Source: a virus
Virus record (IMG/VR): IMGVR_UViG_3300037010_000133
Location: 1 to 22,904 of that record
Reading direction: 5' to 3' (one strand)
Length of the DNA: 22,904 nucleotides
The first letter of the stretch is position 1. Each line of letters begins with the position of its first letter. A model generated the notes under the pieces. It saw only the letters and a program-made list of their open reading frames with translations, made no database searches and was not told where the DNA came from. Shown one piece after another: positions 1-8,300 of the stretch. The position numbers and the translations under genes are program-made.

Positions 1-6
1 CTCCTC
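1..6 (-). promoter_or_regulatory. Ribosome-binding site for a gene beyond the left edge
   Basis: GAGGAG on the minus strand, overlapping the TGA of the gene ending at 5. It points to a further coupled gene whose start lies outside the window. Confidence 0.4.
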
Positions 7-478
7 AACCACAAATGATTTTGTACACTGGTACTTGCATTGATTTAGTATCTTGCCCTACAACTACCCTTCTACAAGTCGCTCCATCGGCATCAGAAGG
101 ATAGCATGTTATCTGCAAACAAAATTTGTAGCCTGGCATCTTAGATAAGAATACTCTAGTACCGTCACTAGGGCTATCTCTAGACTCAAACTCTATTCCG
201 AATTCCTCCTCAATAGTTTGGAGGTAATCCGAAATTGACTGAAAAGATAGTATAGATATAGTTATATATAAATAAGCCCTATCATATAAGCTTATATAAC
301 TACTGACAAGCTCTGCGCCTTCAGGTAGAGGTAGACTTTGAATATAAGCCATGAATTTAAATTCTATTTCTTGTAATTCTGAAACAAATAATGAAGCGCG
401 AGCTAATGTATCTAAACGAAAATCAATTTCTTGTAATGCTATATTTTTAAAATATTCAAAATCTTTCACTTCTTGCAT
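5..478 (-). CDS. Protein of unknown function downstream of the lysis operon (157 aa)
   Basis: I do not recognise this family. The N-terminal half is helical and charged (DFEYFKNIALQEIDFRLDTL, then SELQEIEFKFM). The middle has an aromatic helix (SLYDRAYLYITISILSFQ), and the C-terminal third is beta with four Cys (FCLQITCYP, ATCRRVVVG, VYKIICG). It might be a small two-domain protein with disulphide or metal sites. It has no signal peptide or clear membrane helix. AAGGA lies eight bases before the ATG. The gene is separated from the operon by a terminator and preceded by a palindrome, so it may be an independent moron-like unit. A GAGGAG overlapping its stop (1-6) suggests another gene starts just past the window edge. 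Confidence 0.65.
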   Translation of the reverse strand: MQEVKDFEYFKNIALQEIDFRLDTLARASLFVSELQEIEFKFMAYIQSLPLPEGAELVSSYISLYDRAYLYITISILSFQSISDYLQTIEEEFGIEFESRDSPSDGTRVFLSKMPGYKFCLQITCYPSDADGATCRRVVVGQDTKSMQVPVYKIICG

Positions 479-497
479 TTTAAGGTTCCTTGTAATG

Positions 498-540
498 ATA
501 CCACCGTGGTATTCATATAAGATACCCTTATTTGCGCAAT
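498..540 (-). promoter_or_regulatory. Possible promoter with palindromic operator before the left-end gene
   Basis: Between the terminator and the gene starting at 478 there is a 15-bp palindrome at 498-512: ATACCAC, a central C, then GTGGTAT, with 7-bp perfect arms. Just upstream on the minus strand are TTGCGC (539-534) and AT-rich TATATG/TATGAA stretches, only a weak match to a sigma-70 promoter. A regulated promoter is needed here unless the terminator leaks. The palindrome may be its operator, but no repressor gene is in this window. Confidence 0.4.
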
Positions 541-567
541 TAAAAACCCTACGATATTCTGTAGGGT
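541..567 (-). terminator. Intrinsic terminator ending the tail-lysis operon
   Basis: On the minus strand ACCCTAC (567-561), loop AGAATATC, GTAGGGT (552-546) and then TTTT at 545-542 form a perfect 7-bp stem with a T run (five T with the last stem base). It lies nine bases after the holin stop. It should end the long tail-lysis transcript. Confidence 0.85.
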
Positions 568-575
568 GTATTACT

Positions 576-995
576 TTACTTTGCTGCGCCTTTTACTTTT
601 TCCCAAGATCGCCCTGCAACATATCCAGTCATTACTACACCGAATAATTGCAAAACAGGATCAGGGATTGATGCTAACCAGCCTTTAAACCCTATCGTGA
701 ACGACAACGCTCTTTCAGGGTAGAACATGCTGAGGAATCCCATTGGGATAGACCATAGTAACAGGATGTATACAACATAAAGAAACGATGGTCGAGCGCG
801 GCTAGTCCATGGGTCAGTACTTTGAGAGTCTGCAATAATTGCTGAAAGTTGTATTTTAACTTCATCTAATTCTCCTGCTTGTTGAGCTTTATAAAGTTCT
901 AGCTTTGCCGCATCACGCTGGGCGGGATCTGGAAATAGCTTATCTATTACTTTTCCGCCAATATCTAATACGGCGGTTATTGGGTCTAGTGACAT
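576..995 (-). CDS. Holin, GTA-type 3TM family (139 aa)
   Basis: Starts SLDPITAVLDIGGKVIDKLF, then a charged helix DPAQRDAAKLELYKAQQAGE. After a DPWTSRARP linker come hydrophobic segments (FLYVVYILLLWSIPMGFLSM and, further on, VLQLFGVVMTGYVAG). That order, an amphipathic N-terminal half then RP---- and membrane helices, fits GTA_holin_3TM family members. Holins of this kind form the membrane lesion that releases endolysin. I use ATG 993-995 because AAGGAG sits five bases upstream; an in-frame start at 1064 would overlap the endolysin gene and lacks such a site. A strong intrinsic terminator lies nine bases past the stop. No spanin gene is visible in the window. Confidence 0.78.
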   Translation of the reverse strand: MSLDPITAVLDIGGKVIDKLFPDPAQRDAAKLELYKAQQAGELDEVKIQLSAIIADSQSTDPWTSRARPSFLYVVYILLLWSIPMGFLSMFYPERALSFTIGFKGWLASIPDPVLQLFGVVMTGYVAGRSWEKVKGAAK

Positions 996-1000
996 TTGTT

Positions 1001-1006
1001 CTCCTT
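1001..1006 (-). promoter_or_regulatory. Ribosome-binding site that decides the holin start
   Basis: AAGGAG, five bases before ATG 995. It sets the 139-residue holin start and rules against the longer frame running into the endolysin gene. Confidence 0.65.
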
Positions 1007-1423
1007 CTATGGATAAAAAACATGGCGACCTGATGCTGGAGGTTTTACAGACCAGTGACTCCAATTAGGAGTCTTATCAGGGTGCTCAATATAAATACCA
1101 TGCTCTTCTAGAACGTCAGGGTTCTTTAAAAGATATGCATCAATTTCGCCATTAGGGTCGTATAAGTCTACAGCTAAGCCTTCTTTGTGGGAGCTGTTCG
1201 GTGCGCCTTGAGTACAAGATTGCGGCCTAAAGCCTCCATAAAGTTGCCCACTGATTTGTGAGTTAGTTGTAGGATTTGTGCGGAATTCTATATCCTCTGA
1301 TACAAGCCTAGCATAGAGGCTTTCTACAGCTGGCATAAGCTTATTTTGGATATTCGCAACTCGTTCGTAAGTCAAGTCAGGTGACAAATACCACCGTCCT
1401 ATGTACTGTTCATATGTAAACAT
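1007..1423 (-). CDS. Endolysin, M15-family peptidase (138 aa)
   Basis: A single-domain zinc peptidase. The segment SSHKEGLAVD gives His79 and Asp86, and WSHW gives His123, matching the S-H---G-A-D and late -H-W ligands of M15 peptidases. The total length is close to that of the 137-residue T5 L-alanyl-D-glutamate endopeptidase. The product probably cuts peptide cross-links or stems in peptidoglycan during lysis; whether it is an Ala-Glu or D-Ala-D-Ala type cannot be told. No signal peptide is seen, so export needs the holin. AAAGG is five bases before the ATG. The holin gene follows after an 11-bp gap. Confidence 0.8.
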   Translation of the reverse strand: MFTYEQYIGRWYLSPDLTYERVANIQNKLMPAVESLYARLVSEDIEFRTNPTTNSQISGQLYGGFRPQSCTQGAPNSSHKEGLAVDLYDPNGEIDAYLLKNPDVLEEHGIYIEHPDKTPNWSHWSVKPPASGRHVFYP

Positions 1424-1436
1424 AACAACCTTTCTA

Positions 1437-2672
1437 TTAGTTTTCTACTTCTGCGTATACAAGAGATATGTCAAAAGCTACCGCTAAAGCTGTAGCGTTA
1501 TTCGTTCTCCATATTTGTTGCGTAAGAAACACGCTAGGGTCAGGTGTTGTAACGCCTACCGTCACTGGCGTTAAGACACCTTCTGCTACAAATGTCGTGC
1601 CAAGTCGCTCAACCCGCCATGCAATAACGCCAGCTCCTTGCCCTATCGTGTTAATCGAAATATCATAAAATGTTCCACTATTAACGCCAACACCCGCCAT
1701 GGGTGGAAAGTTAGTGCCAAGCGCTATAGGTGACTGCGCAGTTGTTCCGCCATATACTAAATACAACTGTGTACTGTCAGTAGATAACTGAGCAATCCCA
1801 ATTGAATTCACTAGAGTGTTAGGTTCTACGTTTGTGGCAGCTGCGATGCTAGAGCTTAATCCGAAAAAAGATCTTGCTCCAGCAACAGCTGCTGCATCTG
1901 TAATAGCTATCCGCATAGTGGTAAAGAATCCACCAAGGCCAGCTCCATCCGCTGTTGTAATAGATGCAGCTGGCATCCGCCAGGATGTTAAAGAGCCTGC
2001 TGTAGCAGCTGATACATAACCAAGTTTTCCAGTTCTTGTTAGAAGATTTGTACTTGCAAAAGTTCTTAGCGTAGCTGTACCAACTGTTGTAGGCGCTTGG
2101 AAGCCTAAAATAAAACCTGCACTAGAAGCTGGCGGTGTGCTGACGCCCGACGCCTCCCAAATAGATATCTTATTCCTAAATAGAGAAGGTTGGAAGAGTA
2201 CGCTACTAGCAGAATCTAGCGTAGCTGGAAATGTACGCCCTGCAACGGCTTTGCCAAAAAGCTTTACACCTGCTGAGGGCTTTACTAAGCTGCTGGTGAT
2301 GCCTAATAGGATGTCACCATCTTGGATATATGCGTTAGAGGCTCCTCCGAAAGCACCTGCGTTATTATACTGCAAGGTTCCTGAGCTGCCTCCTGCACTA
2401 CCTCCAGAGATATCGCTAAGCATCGCAACAGTGCCATCTTTATCAGGCATTGTCCAAGTTCTAGCGGTAGCCGCAGCAGTTGTAAACCAGCTTGTCACTG
2501 TGTTTGTAGTGTTCTTTAAGTTTAACTTAAATAATGTCAAACCTGCGTAACCCCCTGAAGCATCTTTTGTTGATATCTCTTGTTTATCAGCATTCAGATT
2601 TGAGAAGTTTGCATCTAGCTCTGTATTGGTTAAGGGCGACCCTTTACTCGCTCGTGTTACTATTGTAGACAT
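1437..2672 (-). CDS. Tail fibre / receptor-binding protein (411 aa)
   Basis: The N-terminus IVTRASKGSPLTNTELDANF then SNLNADKQE is the recurrent phage fibre opening of the form RA-KGSPLT--E-D-NF-NLN. The middle is Ala/Gly/Ser/Thr-rich with TWTMPDKDGTVAMLS, a motif also common just before fibre tip domains. From about residue 130 a beta-rich domain runs to the end with many short strands (FYDISINTIGQ, TTFVAEGVLTPVTVGVTTPD), as expected of a receptor-binding tip. No chaperone, trimerisation or peptidase motif is visible. AAGGGG lies about six bases before the ATG. As the last structural gene before lysis it may be the main host-range determinant. A specific receptor cannot be read from it. Confidence 0.7.
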   Translation of the reverse strand: MSTIVTRASKGSPLTNTELDANFSNLNADKQEISTKDASGGYAGLTLFKLNLKNTTNTVTSWFTTAAATARTWTMPDKDGTVAMLSDISGGSAGGSSGTLQYNNAGAFGGASNAYIQDGDILLGITSSLVKPSAGVKLFGKAVAGRTFPATLDSASSVLFQPSLFRNKISIWEASGVSTPPASSAGFILGFQAPTTVGTATLRTFASTNLLTRTGKLGYVSAATAGSLTSWRMPAASITTADGAGLGGFFTTMRIAITDAAAVAGARSFFGLSSSIAAATNVEPNTLVNSIGIAQLSTDSTQLYLVYGGTTAQSPIALGTNFPPMAGVGVNSGTFYDISINTIGQGAGVIAWRVERLGTTFVAEGVLTPVTVGVTTPDPSVFLTQQIWRTNNATALAVAFDISLVYAEVEN

Positions 2673-2687
2673 TTGTCGCCCCTTTCA

Positions 2688-3143
2688 TTATGCTATTTTA
2701 ATTTGCCATGTCATAGTCAATGAATCGCCAGCAGCTTTATTAACTACCGCGAATGTCAAGCGATTAAGCATTAAGCCTGTATTAGCTGTAACTACGTTGA
2801 AGATACCCGCTTCTGTCAAAGCACCAGTACCTACACCTGCACCAAATGTGGCTACATGCTGTACTGTGTCATTGGCTTGTGTAGTTGTGACTGTTGATAC
2901 AGCTGTTGCTACACGAGCTATCTCCGCGCCAAGTAGTGTATTGCCTACAACTTCGACTGTGGCGTTAGTACCAACACCCATCCAACCCATAGAAGCTTGT
3001 GCTGTGCCCTGCATTCGACTGGCAATATGAGCTAACCCACCAGCTACTATAATATTCTTTAGAACTTGTTCTTGCTTGACATTACCATTAGCATCACGCA
3101 GTACGATGTAAACAGTACCTACAACTTTTGAAGTTTCTTGCAT
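2688..3143 (-). CDS. Conserved phage tail protein (151 aa)
   Basis: The chain opens GTVYIVLRDANGNVKQEQVL, then KNIIVAGGLAHIASRMQG. It goes on through SMGWMGVGTN and TEAGIFN to a final NKAAGDSLTMTWQIKIA. This layout (a strand with DANGNVK, an N-[IL]IV--G---IASRM helix, then M--[GA]VGT and EAGIFN) is one I recall from many phage tail and fibre regions. Its role there is not firmly established to my knowledge; it may be a fibre-attachment or fibre-tip domain. AAAGGA lies seven bases before the ATG. It sits between the repeat protein and the fibre gene. Confidence 0.6.
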   Translation of the reverse strand: MQETSKVVGTVYIVLRDANGNVKQEQVLKNIIVAGGLAHIASRMQGTAQASMGWMGVGTNATVEVVGNTLLGAEIARVATAVSTVTTTQANDTVQHVATFGAGVGTGALTEAGIFNVVTANTGLMLNRLTFAVVNKAAGDSLTMTWQIKIA

Positions 3144-3153
3144 TTTATTTCCT

Positions 3154-4587
3154 TTATAATGTTTGGGAGATTCCTACAAAATTTCCTGCAAAGTAGTCAC
3201 TACTACCGTAATTTTGCATTATAATTGAGCAGGAAGCTGTTATTGAAGTAGTTTCCGAACTAAGTTTTCCTGTGGTCTTTACAAGCTTATCGGATATTGC
3301 TGTATTCTCAGATAATATTTTAACACAACTCCTCGCAAGAGTCTCAAGAATGCTTGAAGCTTCTAGTGCAGCTTTTGTGGAAGTCTTTTTAAATACCTCT
3401 AAGATACCTGTCTGGTCTTTTAATAATTTTGAGAATGATCTTACAAAACTCTCAACCAGAGCAGAAGTGTCCGCTGACATATGACCAACAGCTTTAATCA
3501 TAATTTCAGAGTTTAATAAACTTTCATTGAATGATAAGACAAGCGCAGACGATGTAGAAAGAACCTTAGTCAAAGTCTCTACAAGGCCTAAAGCATCATT
3601 AAATGCTTTAGATTGCCCTTTTGATAGATTCTCATTAGCATTAATATTTTCTATGCCTAATCTCGATATATTGCGCTTTAAAACTTCCAAAATACCTGTT
3701 TGGTCTTTTAAAGATTTTGAGAATGATCTTACAAAACTCTCAACCAAAGCAGAAGTATCCGCAGAGGCATGACCGAGAGATTTGGCCAGTTTTTCAGAGT
3801 TTAACAAACTTTCATTAAATGCTAAAACAAGGCCAGCCGTTGATAGAAACTTCGTCAAAGTCTCCAGAAGTCCTAAAGCATCGTTGAAAGTCTTAGATTG
3901 CCCTTTCAATAGCTTCTCATTAGCATTAGTATTCTCAACAGTAGTTCTGAATAACTGCTGCATATATAACATTTGAATGCCCGTAGATTCCGAAGTAATC
4001 TTTGAGGATGCCTTAGATATCTTCTCAGACACTCCTGTGCCGTCTACAAGACTCCTATATTGAGTTGCTACTTTAATTAAAACTTCAGCAATATGCAAGA
4101 TATCAGTTTTACTATTCGATGAAAGCCTCTTGAGGCTCTCCGAAGAAACTATAGAGTCTGCAGCTTTCTTACCTATGGCTTTATTTAAGAGTTGCCCGAT
4201 GCTCAGTTGTTCCATTGCAGACTTTCGTAAAGCTTTTAAGTATGATTCAACAACATTTGCAATTTCTGTTTTAGTAAAACTATTATTTTGCGTAAACAGA
4301 CTTGTGCTGCTAAATACGCCATAGCCTGTAGTATCAACCTCCACAATAGCTTCGATTAGATTTATAATCTCAACATCATTGACAACAGCTGTTTTAAGTA
4401 GGCCGTCAGTGTAATTTGTAGAAGCTATCTTTTGCAAAGGCAGATTAACACCTAATGTAGAAACTGCACTACTTACGATAACCGCATCACTTATATTAGC
4501 AACAGCAATTTTATTGTTAGCAAGAGAAGCTACTGGTGCTTTTGCATTTACAGTAATCTGTATTGGAACTCTAGTCGGGTTGTACAT
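3154..4587 (-). CDS. Tandem-repeat tail protein, probable fibre component (477 aa)
   Basis: Residues 1-215 are diverse. From about 217, two units of 95-96 residues occur in tandem: each has NANE-L-KGQSK-FNDALGL, then ETLTK-LST, and ends with SADTSALVESFVRSFSK and LKDQTGILEV. Within them a looser period of about 24 residues (D---L-E---K) runs from about residue 110 to the end. The last residues, GSSDYFAGNFVG, resemble a C-terminal peptide common in phage repeat proteins as I recall. Such repeats suggest a long rod-like, perhaps trimeric, shaft. No receptor-binding domain is visible in this chain. No strong ribosome-binding sequence precedes the ATG, which lies one base after the upstream stop, so coupling is likely. 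Function is inferred. Confidence 0.6.
   Translation of the reverse strand: MYNPTRVPIQITVNAKAPVASLANNKIAVANISDAVIVSSAVSTLGVNLPLQKIASTNYTDGLLKTAVVNDVEIINLIEAIVEVDTTGYGVFSSTSLFTQNNSFTKTEIANVVESYLKALRKSAMEQLSIGQLLNKAIGKKAADSIVSSESLKRLSSNSKTDILHIAEVLIKVATQYRSLVDGTGVSEKISKASSKITSESTGIQMLYMQQLFRTTVENTNANEKLLKGQSKTFNDALGLLETLTKFLSTAGLVLAFNESLLNSEKLAKSLGHASADTSALVESFVRSFSKSLKDQTGILEVLKRNISRLGIENINANENLSKGQSKAFNDALGLVETLTKVLSTSSALVLSFNESLLNSEIMIKAVGHMSADTSALVESFVRSFSKLLKDQTGILEVFKKTSTKAALEASSILETLARSCVKILSENTAISDKLVKTTGKLSSETTSITASCSIIMQNYGSSDYFAGNFVGISQTL
3367..3654 (-). repeat. 95-residue tandem repeat, copy 2
   Basis: Covers residues 312-407, from IENINANENLS to TSTKAA, directly abutting copy 1. 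It has one extra residue, in LSTSSALVLSF as against LSTAGLVLAF. The VESFVRSFSK and LKDQTGILEV segments are identical in both copies. Confidence 0.8.
3655..3939 (-). repeat. 95-residue tandem repeat, copy 1
   Basis: Covers residues 217-311 of the 477-aa protein, from VENTNANEKLL to NISRLG. It matches copy 2 at both DNA and protein level across almost the whole length. Confidence 0.8.
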
Positions 4588-4588
4588 A

Positions 4589-5182
4589 CTAAGCTACCAG
4601 ATTAGTAGGGCTAAACAATATCTCAATCAAGCCTCTCATTGGTTTCCAAGTTCTTGTGAATACTCCGCCAGAAGGCTCTGTTACTCGCAATTCAAAGAAA
4701 CCATGAACAGGCGATACGCTGTTAGGCTGAACAGCCCAAGCTGGTAGCGTAGACAGTGTTGCAGGGAATTGCACGTAGACTTGATTAGGCGTGTATAATT
4801 CCCAATTCGTGTCAGCTGTTGGCAATGCTGCATTTACAATATTAGTGCCTGATTTTAATTTATAATAAACACCTGCGTAGGATACTACGTCTTCCCTATT
4901 ATAGGCAGTAGTACTTACCCAAGCGCCTTTGTCTGCAGGAACTCTAACAGTGAGCGTTGTATTTACTCCACCCACTCTTACATCAACAGGTGGTGTAGAA
5001 TCACCCGCGATATTAGCAGCTTCCATAACTACTGCTTCATATGAATAACCAGCTCCTGCATTCTCTAAAAAGTTTAGTACAATTGGGAACTCTAATTGCT
5101 CTCCTTGGACTATAGACCAAAGGACGCTACCAGAGTCTGCCTGTAGATCATTTGAGATAGTGCTTATGCTAGATCTCGCCAT
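4589..5182 (-). CDS. Tail protein with chitin-binding-like module (197 aa)
   Basis: The first 85 residues read as a beta domain (SVLWSIVQGEQLEFPIVLNF then TTLTVRVPADK). Residues about 86-130 are a carbohydrate-binding-like module: GAWVSTTAYNREDVVSYAGV, then YYKLKSG, ending TNWELYTPN. It has the W---TAY---D-V-Y-G--Y pattern of the ChtBD3/CBM5-12 type. The C-terminus resembles phage tail baseplate-upper or fibre-linking proteins (FELRVTEP, RTWKPMRGLIEILF). A similar module occurs twice in the tip protein. AAAGGA lies six bases before the ATG. The stop is one base before the next ATG. It may join the tip to the repeat protein or bind surface glycans. Confidence 0.6.
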   Translation of the reverse strand: MARSSISTISNDLQADSGSVLWSIVQGEQLEFPIVLNFLENAGAGYSYEAVVMEAANIAGDSTPPVDVRVGGVNTTLTVRVPADKGAWVSTTAYNREDVVSYAGVYYKLKSGTNIVNAALPTADTNWELYTPNQVYVQFPATLSTLPAWAVQPNSVSPVHGFFELRVTEPSGGVFTRTWKPMRGLIEILFSPTNLVA

Positions 5183-5397
5183 GTTCTTTCCTTTCTCTTA
5201 TTATATATCTATTAATAACTATACACCATAGGAGCCCTTAGGTTCCCCTTAGATACAGGGGAGGGCAGCCTTATCATTAATTTAACGGGGTCTATATTGG
5301 TTTGTGCATGATATTCCTTACTATTATTTTGAAAGTAAAATGTTATCAGGGACTTTACAATCATTATGAATGCTTATTTAAATCCCTGAAAATTAAA
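5183..5397 (-). promoter_or_regulatory. 215-bp noncoding gap with inverted repeats before the adhesion cassette
   Basis: Longest gene-free stretch in the window. On the transcript a TCAGGGA (5389-5383) can pair with TCCCTGA (5352-5346) across 30 bases. Further on, TCCCCT and AGGGGA (5262-5257, 5249-5244) form a hairpin with a 7-base loop that can be extended by GCCC and GGGC. A CCCTTAG direct repeat (plus strand 5235, 5246) has an 11-bp period. A TATAAT lies shortly before the ribosome-binding site of the 197-aa gene but no good -35 box matches it. No T run makes a terminator. It probably controls separate expression of the fibre genes; the mechanism is not visible. Confidence 0.45.
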
Positions 5398-8300
5398 TTA
5401 CTCACCAGTTGCTATCCATTGCAAAGAGCCTGTAGCTAATACTTGCGCCGTATTTAAAGAATATCCGTAGTTTTGGAATGTGTCTGAGTTACTTGGTGTA
5501 GTAGAATTCGTTACAACTTGACGAAGGTATATAGTAACAGTTGCAGCACTAAGCTCAACGCCCCAGTAGTTAGTGGTAGTTGTTCCGCCAGTAGCCTTAT
5601 TCATTCTTACGGTTATGTTATTTGCGTAACTACTTGTAGTCAATGTATAGCTTCTACTTATTGGTGTAGATGTGTAATTATTAGTCCCTACTGTTATAGA
5701 TGTATTTGTTGTAGGGTTGGTATTAGCTATAACACTGCCTGTTGCAAGCTCAGTATACGCAAGATACACTACGCCAGAGCTCCCTAAGAATTCAGGCTTA
5801 AGGTAAGGCTCTATTGTATACTGATAATTTACCTGATATACGCTCCAAGTAGCCGCTGGAGTATATGTCGGTAGCGTCATTACTGTGTCTTGATAGAACT
5901 CTAACTGGTACGATGCTTTGTACTGATAATGCGTAGGGGTTCCTGTTACCTTAGATGTAGTAACAGTAGTACTGCCAATAGCATCACCAGATTCTACAAC
6001 TGGGCCAGCTGCTGTTACTGTAGCTGTTGTATAGTTGTACTGCACAGCGCCTGTACTAAATGTACCACCAGCATCTGAAGTAGAAAACTCTAGATAAAAT
6101 TGCCAGGCATTCGCTGATGGAAATGTGAATGATTGACTATCTGTAACAGAGCCTGTAGTAGAGCCTATTACTTTCAATTTCCAAGAACCAGCAACCCAGG
6201 CAGAGCCATTATAATACACAACACGCCAATTTAAATTTCTTAAATAATACTGCCCAGAAGTCCCAGTACCACGAGTTGCGGTAACCGATATATTAGGCGT
6301 TACACTGATAGTGTTAGCAGCAGTCGTATACGTAGAGCTTACCCAACTATCTGCAGTACTATTAGTAATCGCGTTTAATACAGTAGATCCAGTAGCTGCT
6401 GCTAGATTCAAAGTAGCAGTAGGCGTGAATTGATACTGCATAGAGCCTACTGCTGTTTCCGATATAGCATTAGTCGCACAAACGATAGATTGATTCTGGT
6501 TAGCATACGATGTGTTGTAAAGCATCAATGAACTCGGAGCTACCATTACCTTAGGTTGAGAAGCCCAGTAACCTGGGATTATAACAGCTGTACCATTAGT
6601 GCACACACCTGTTTCCACATGAGATAGAGATTTATACACATGGTCTACACCAGCCACTTTTCTAGAAGTTGATACACCTCCAGTGGAGATTATAGTAGTA
6701 TCTACTGCACCTTGAGATCTGAATGTGCCATCACCTGATAAGCTCCACCCTGAAGTACCGCCCGCTGCGTAGTCAGAAGAAGCTATAGAGCCTGATGCAC
6801 CTACTATTACAGCACCGAAAGTTCCCGTAGCTGCGTTTAAAGCACCTGCAAACGTACCCGTAGCTGCATTTAACGCGCCCCCAAATGTTGCGCTCCCATC
6901 AGAGGTTATCGCGAATGTTGTAATAGTATTCTTAACTGCTAATATGCCATTGTTACTTATAGCAACACCATTACCCCCTGCGTAACCACTAGTCTGAAGC
7001 TCTACTGCAGCTGAGAGTACATTAATAGCATCATTGTCAAGCTTCGTTGTCAATTCCGCCATTGCAGCTAAAGCTGTATTTGATGTAGATATTACTGCGC
7101 CCTCTTGCGAGTATGGAGTTGCTGGTCCAACACCAGCTTCTAGCTTAATTTGTCTACAACCTAATCCTGTAGAACCTACTATATTTTCGCATACAAATCT
7201 TACTTTTACAAAAGCTGCGTTAGAAGGTGTAGTTACAGTTATTGTATGTGCTTTACGATTAGACGTATCATCATTAAAGTCATGCGCAGTCGTTAAAGCA
7301 TTTTGGGTACTATCTAATATTAGATTGTATGCGCTATCATAGAGCATCATATCATAATATACACTGCCACTAGTGGCTTGCATTCTAGAGTCACCTGTCA
7401 ATGTGTACGAGGTATTTGACCTTATAGCTAGAAAATCGCTATAAATCACCGATGTGCCATCTTGTGTGGCTGATCTTAAAACTCTCCCGAAGGCTGGTGC
7501 ATCAGTTATTTCGAATGCAGTTGGTGCCGTCCAACCTTGTAGACCCAGCTCAAATCCACCATTAGGTAATAAATTAGGCCTTCCGTAGGCTGCAGCAGAA
7601 GCGGCATCTGCTAATGCTTTAGCATTAGTATAAATCTTATTCAAAAGATTTTGCTTAGCAGTATACACATCTGAGAACTTAGTTCTAAACGTAGTACCAA
7701 CAATAGCAGTATCGTCAGCTGTATTTGACCACAACACAGGTGTTGTTAATGTCGCCATGTAATTAATTAAAGCTGTTACACTATTATCATAATCCGTCTT
7801 TTCAGTTGTTATAGCATACGCAGTAGCTTGAATGTCCAGACCAGCTTGCTCAGCTATGATAGCATTATAATCAGTTATTACAGGAGGTTTCTCGCCTGCT
7901 GTTAGCATATTATCGCTAGCTATATCAGCGAGATCTGCATTTGCTGTGTTAGCAGCAGTTTGAGCAGCGTCTGCAGCACTCTGCGCATTGCTAATCGTTG
8001 TACTATCAATCACCCCTAGAGCACCAACACTTACCCAATCTACAGAAGTGCTAGAGTTCACATTTTGGTTAAAATCAAATCTTAACGCCGTAACGTTTCC
8101 GCCTGTCATGTAATCAGTGCCGCCCGCACTCAATGTACGCATATCTAGATTGATTACAGTCCATGCGCCCAGTGTAGGTGCAGGGATTGCTTTGTAATAT
8201 GAGGCTGACTCCCCGTGTATAGTATTGGAGTGGAATATTAGACCTTCCCAATCTCCAGAGTTCCATAGAACACGCATAGATATCATATAACTCTTCGTGG

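Noticed and set aside
255-275. TATAAATA resembling a T4 late promoter
   Set aside because: It lies on the plus strand inside the minus-strand gene at 5-478, with no gene downstream on that strand.
576-1064. A longer holin frame starting at 1064
   Set aside because: It overlaps the endolysin gene and has no ribosome site, while AAGGAG stands before the ATG at 995 and the holin family pattern starts there.
3367-3939. CRISPR-like array
   Set aside because: The repeated unit is long, coding and in frame in a tail protein; there are no short repeats with spacers.
5190-5215. Sigma-70 promoter at TATAAT before the 197-aa gene
   Set aside because: No acceptable -35 box is found at 16-18 bp, and the predicted start would leave a very short leader. 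It remains possible with an activator.
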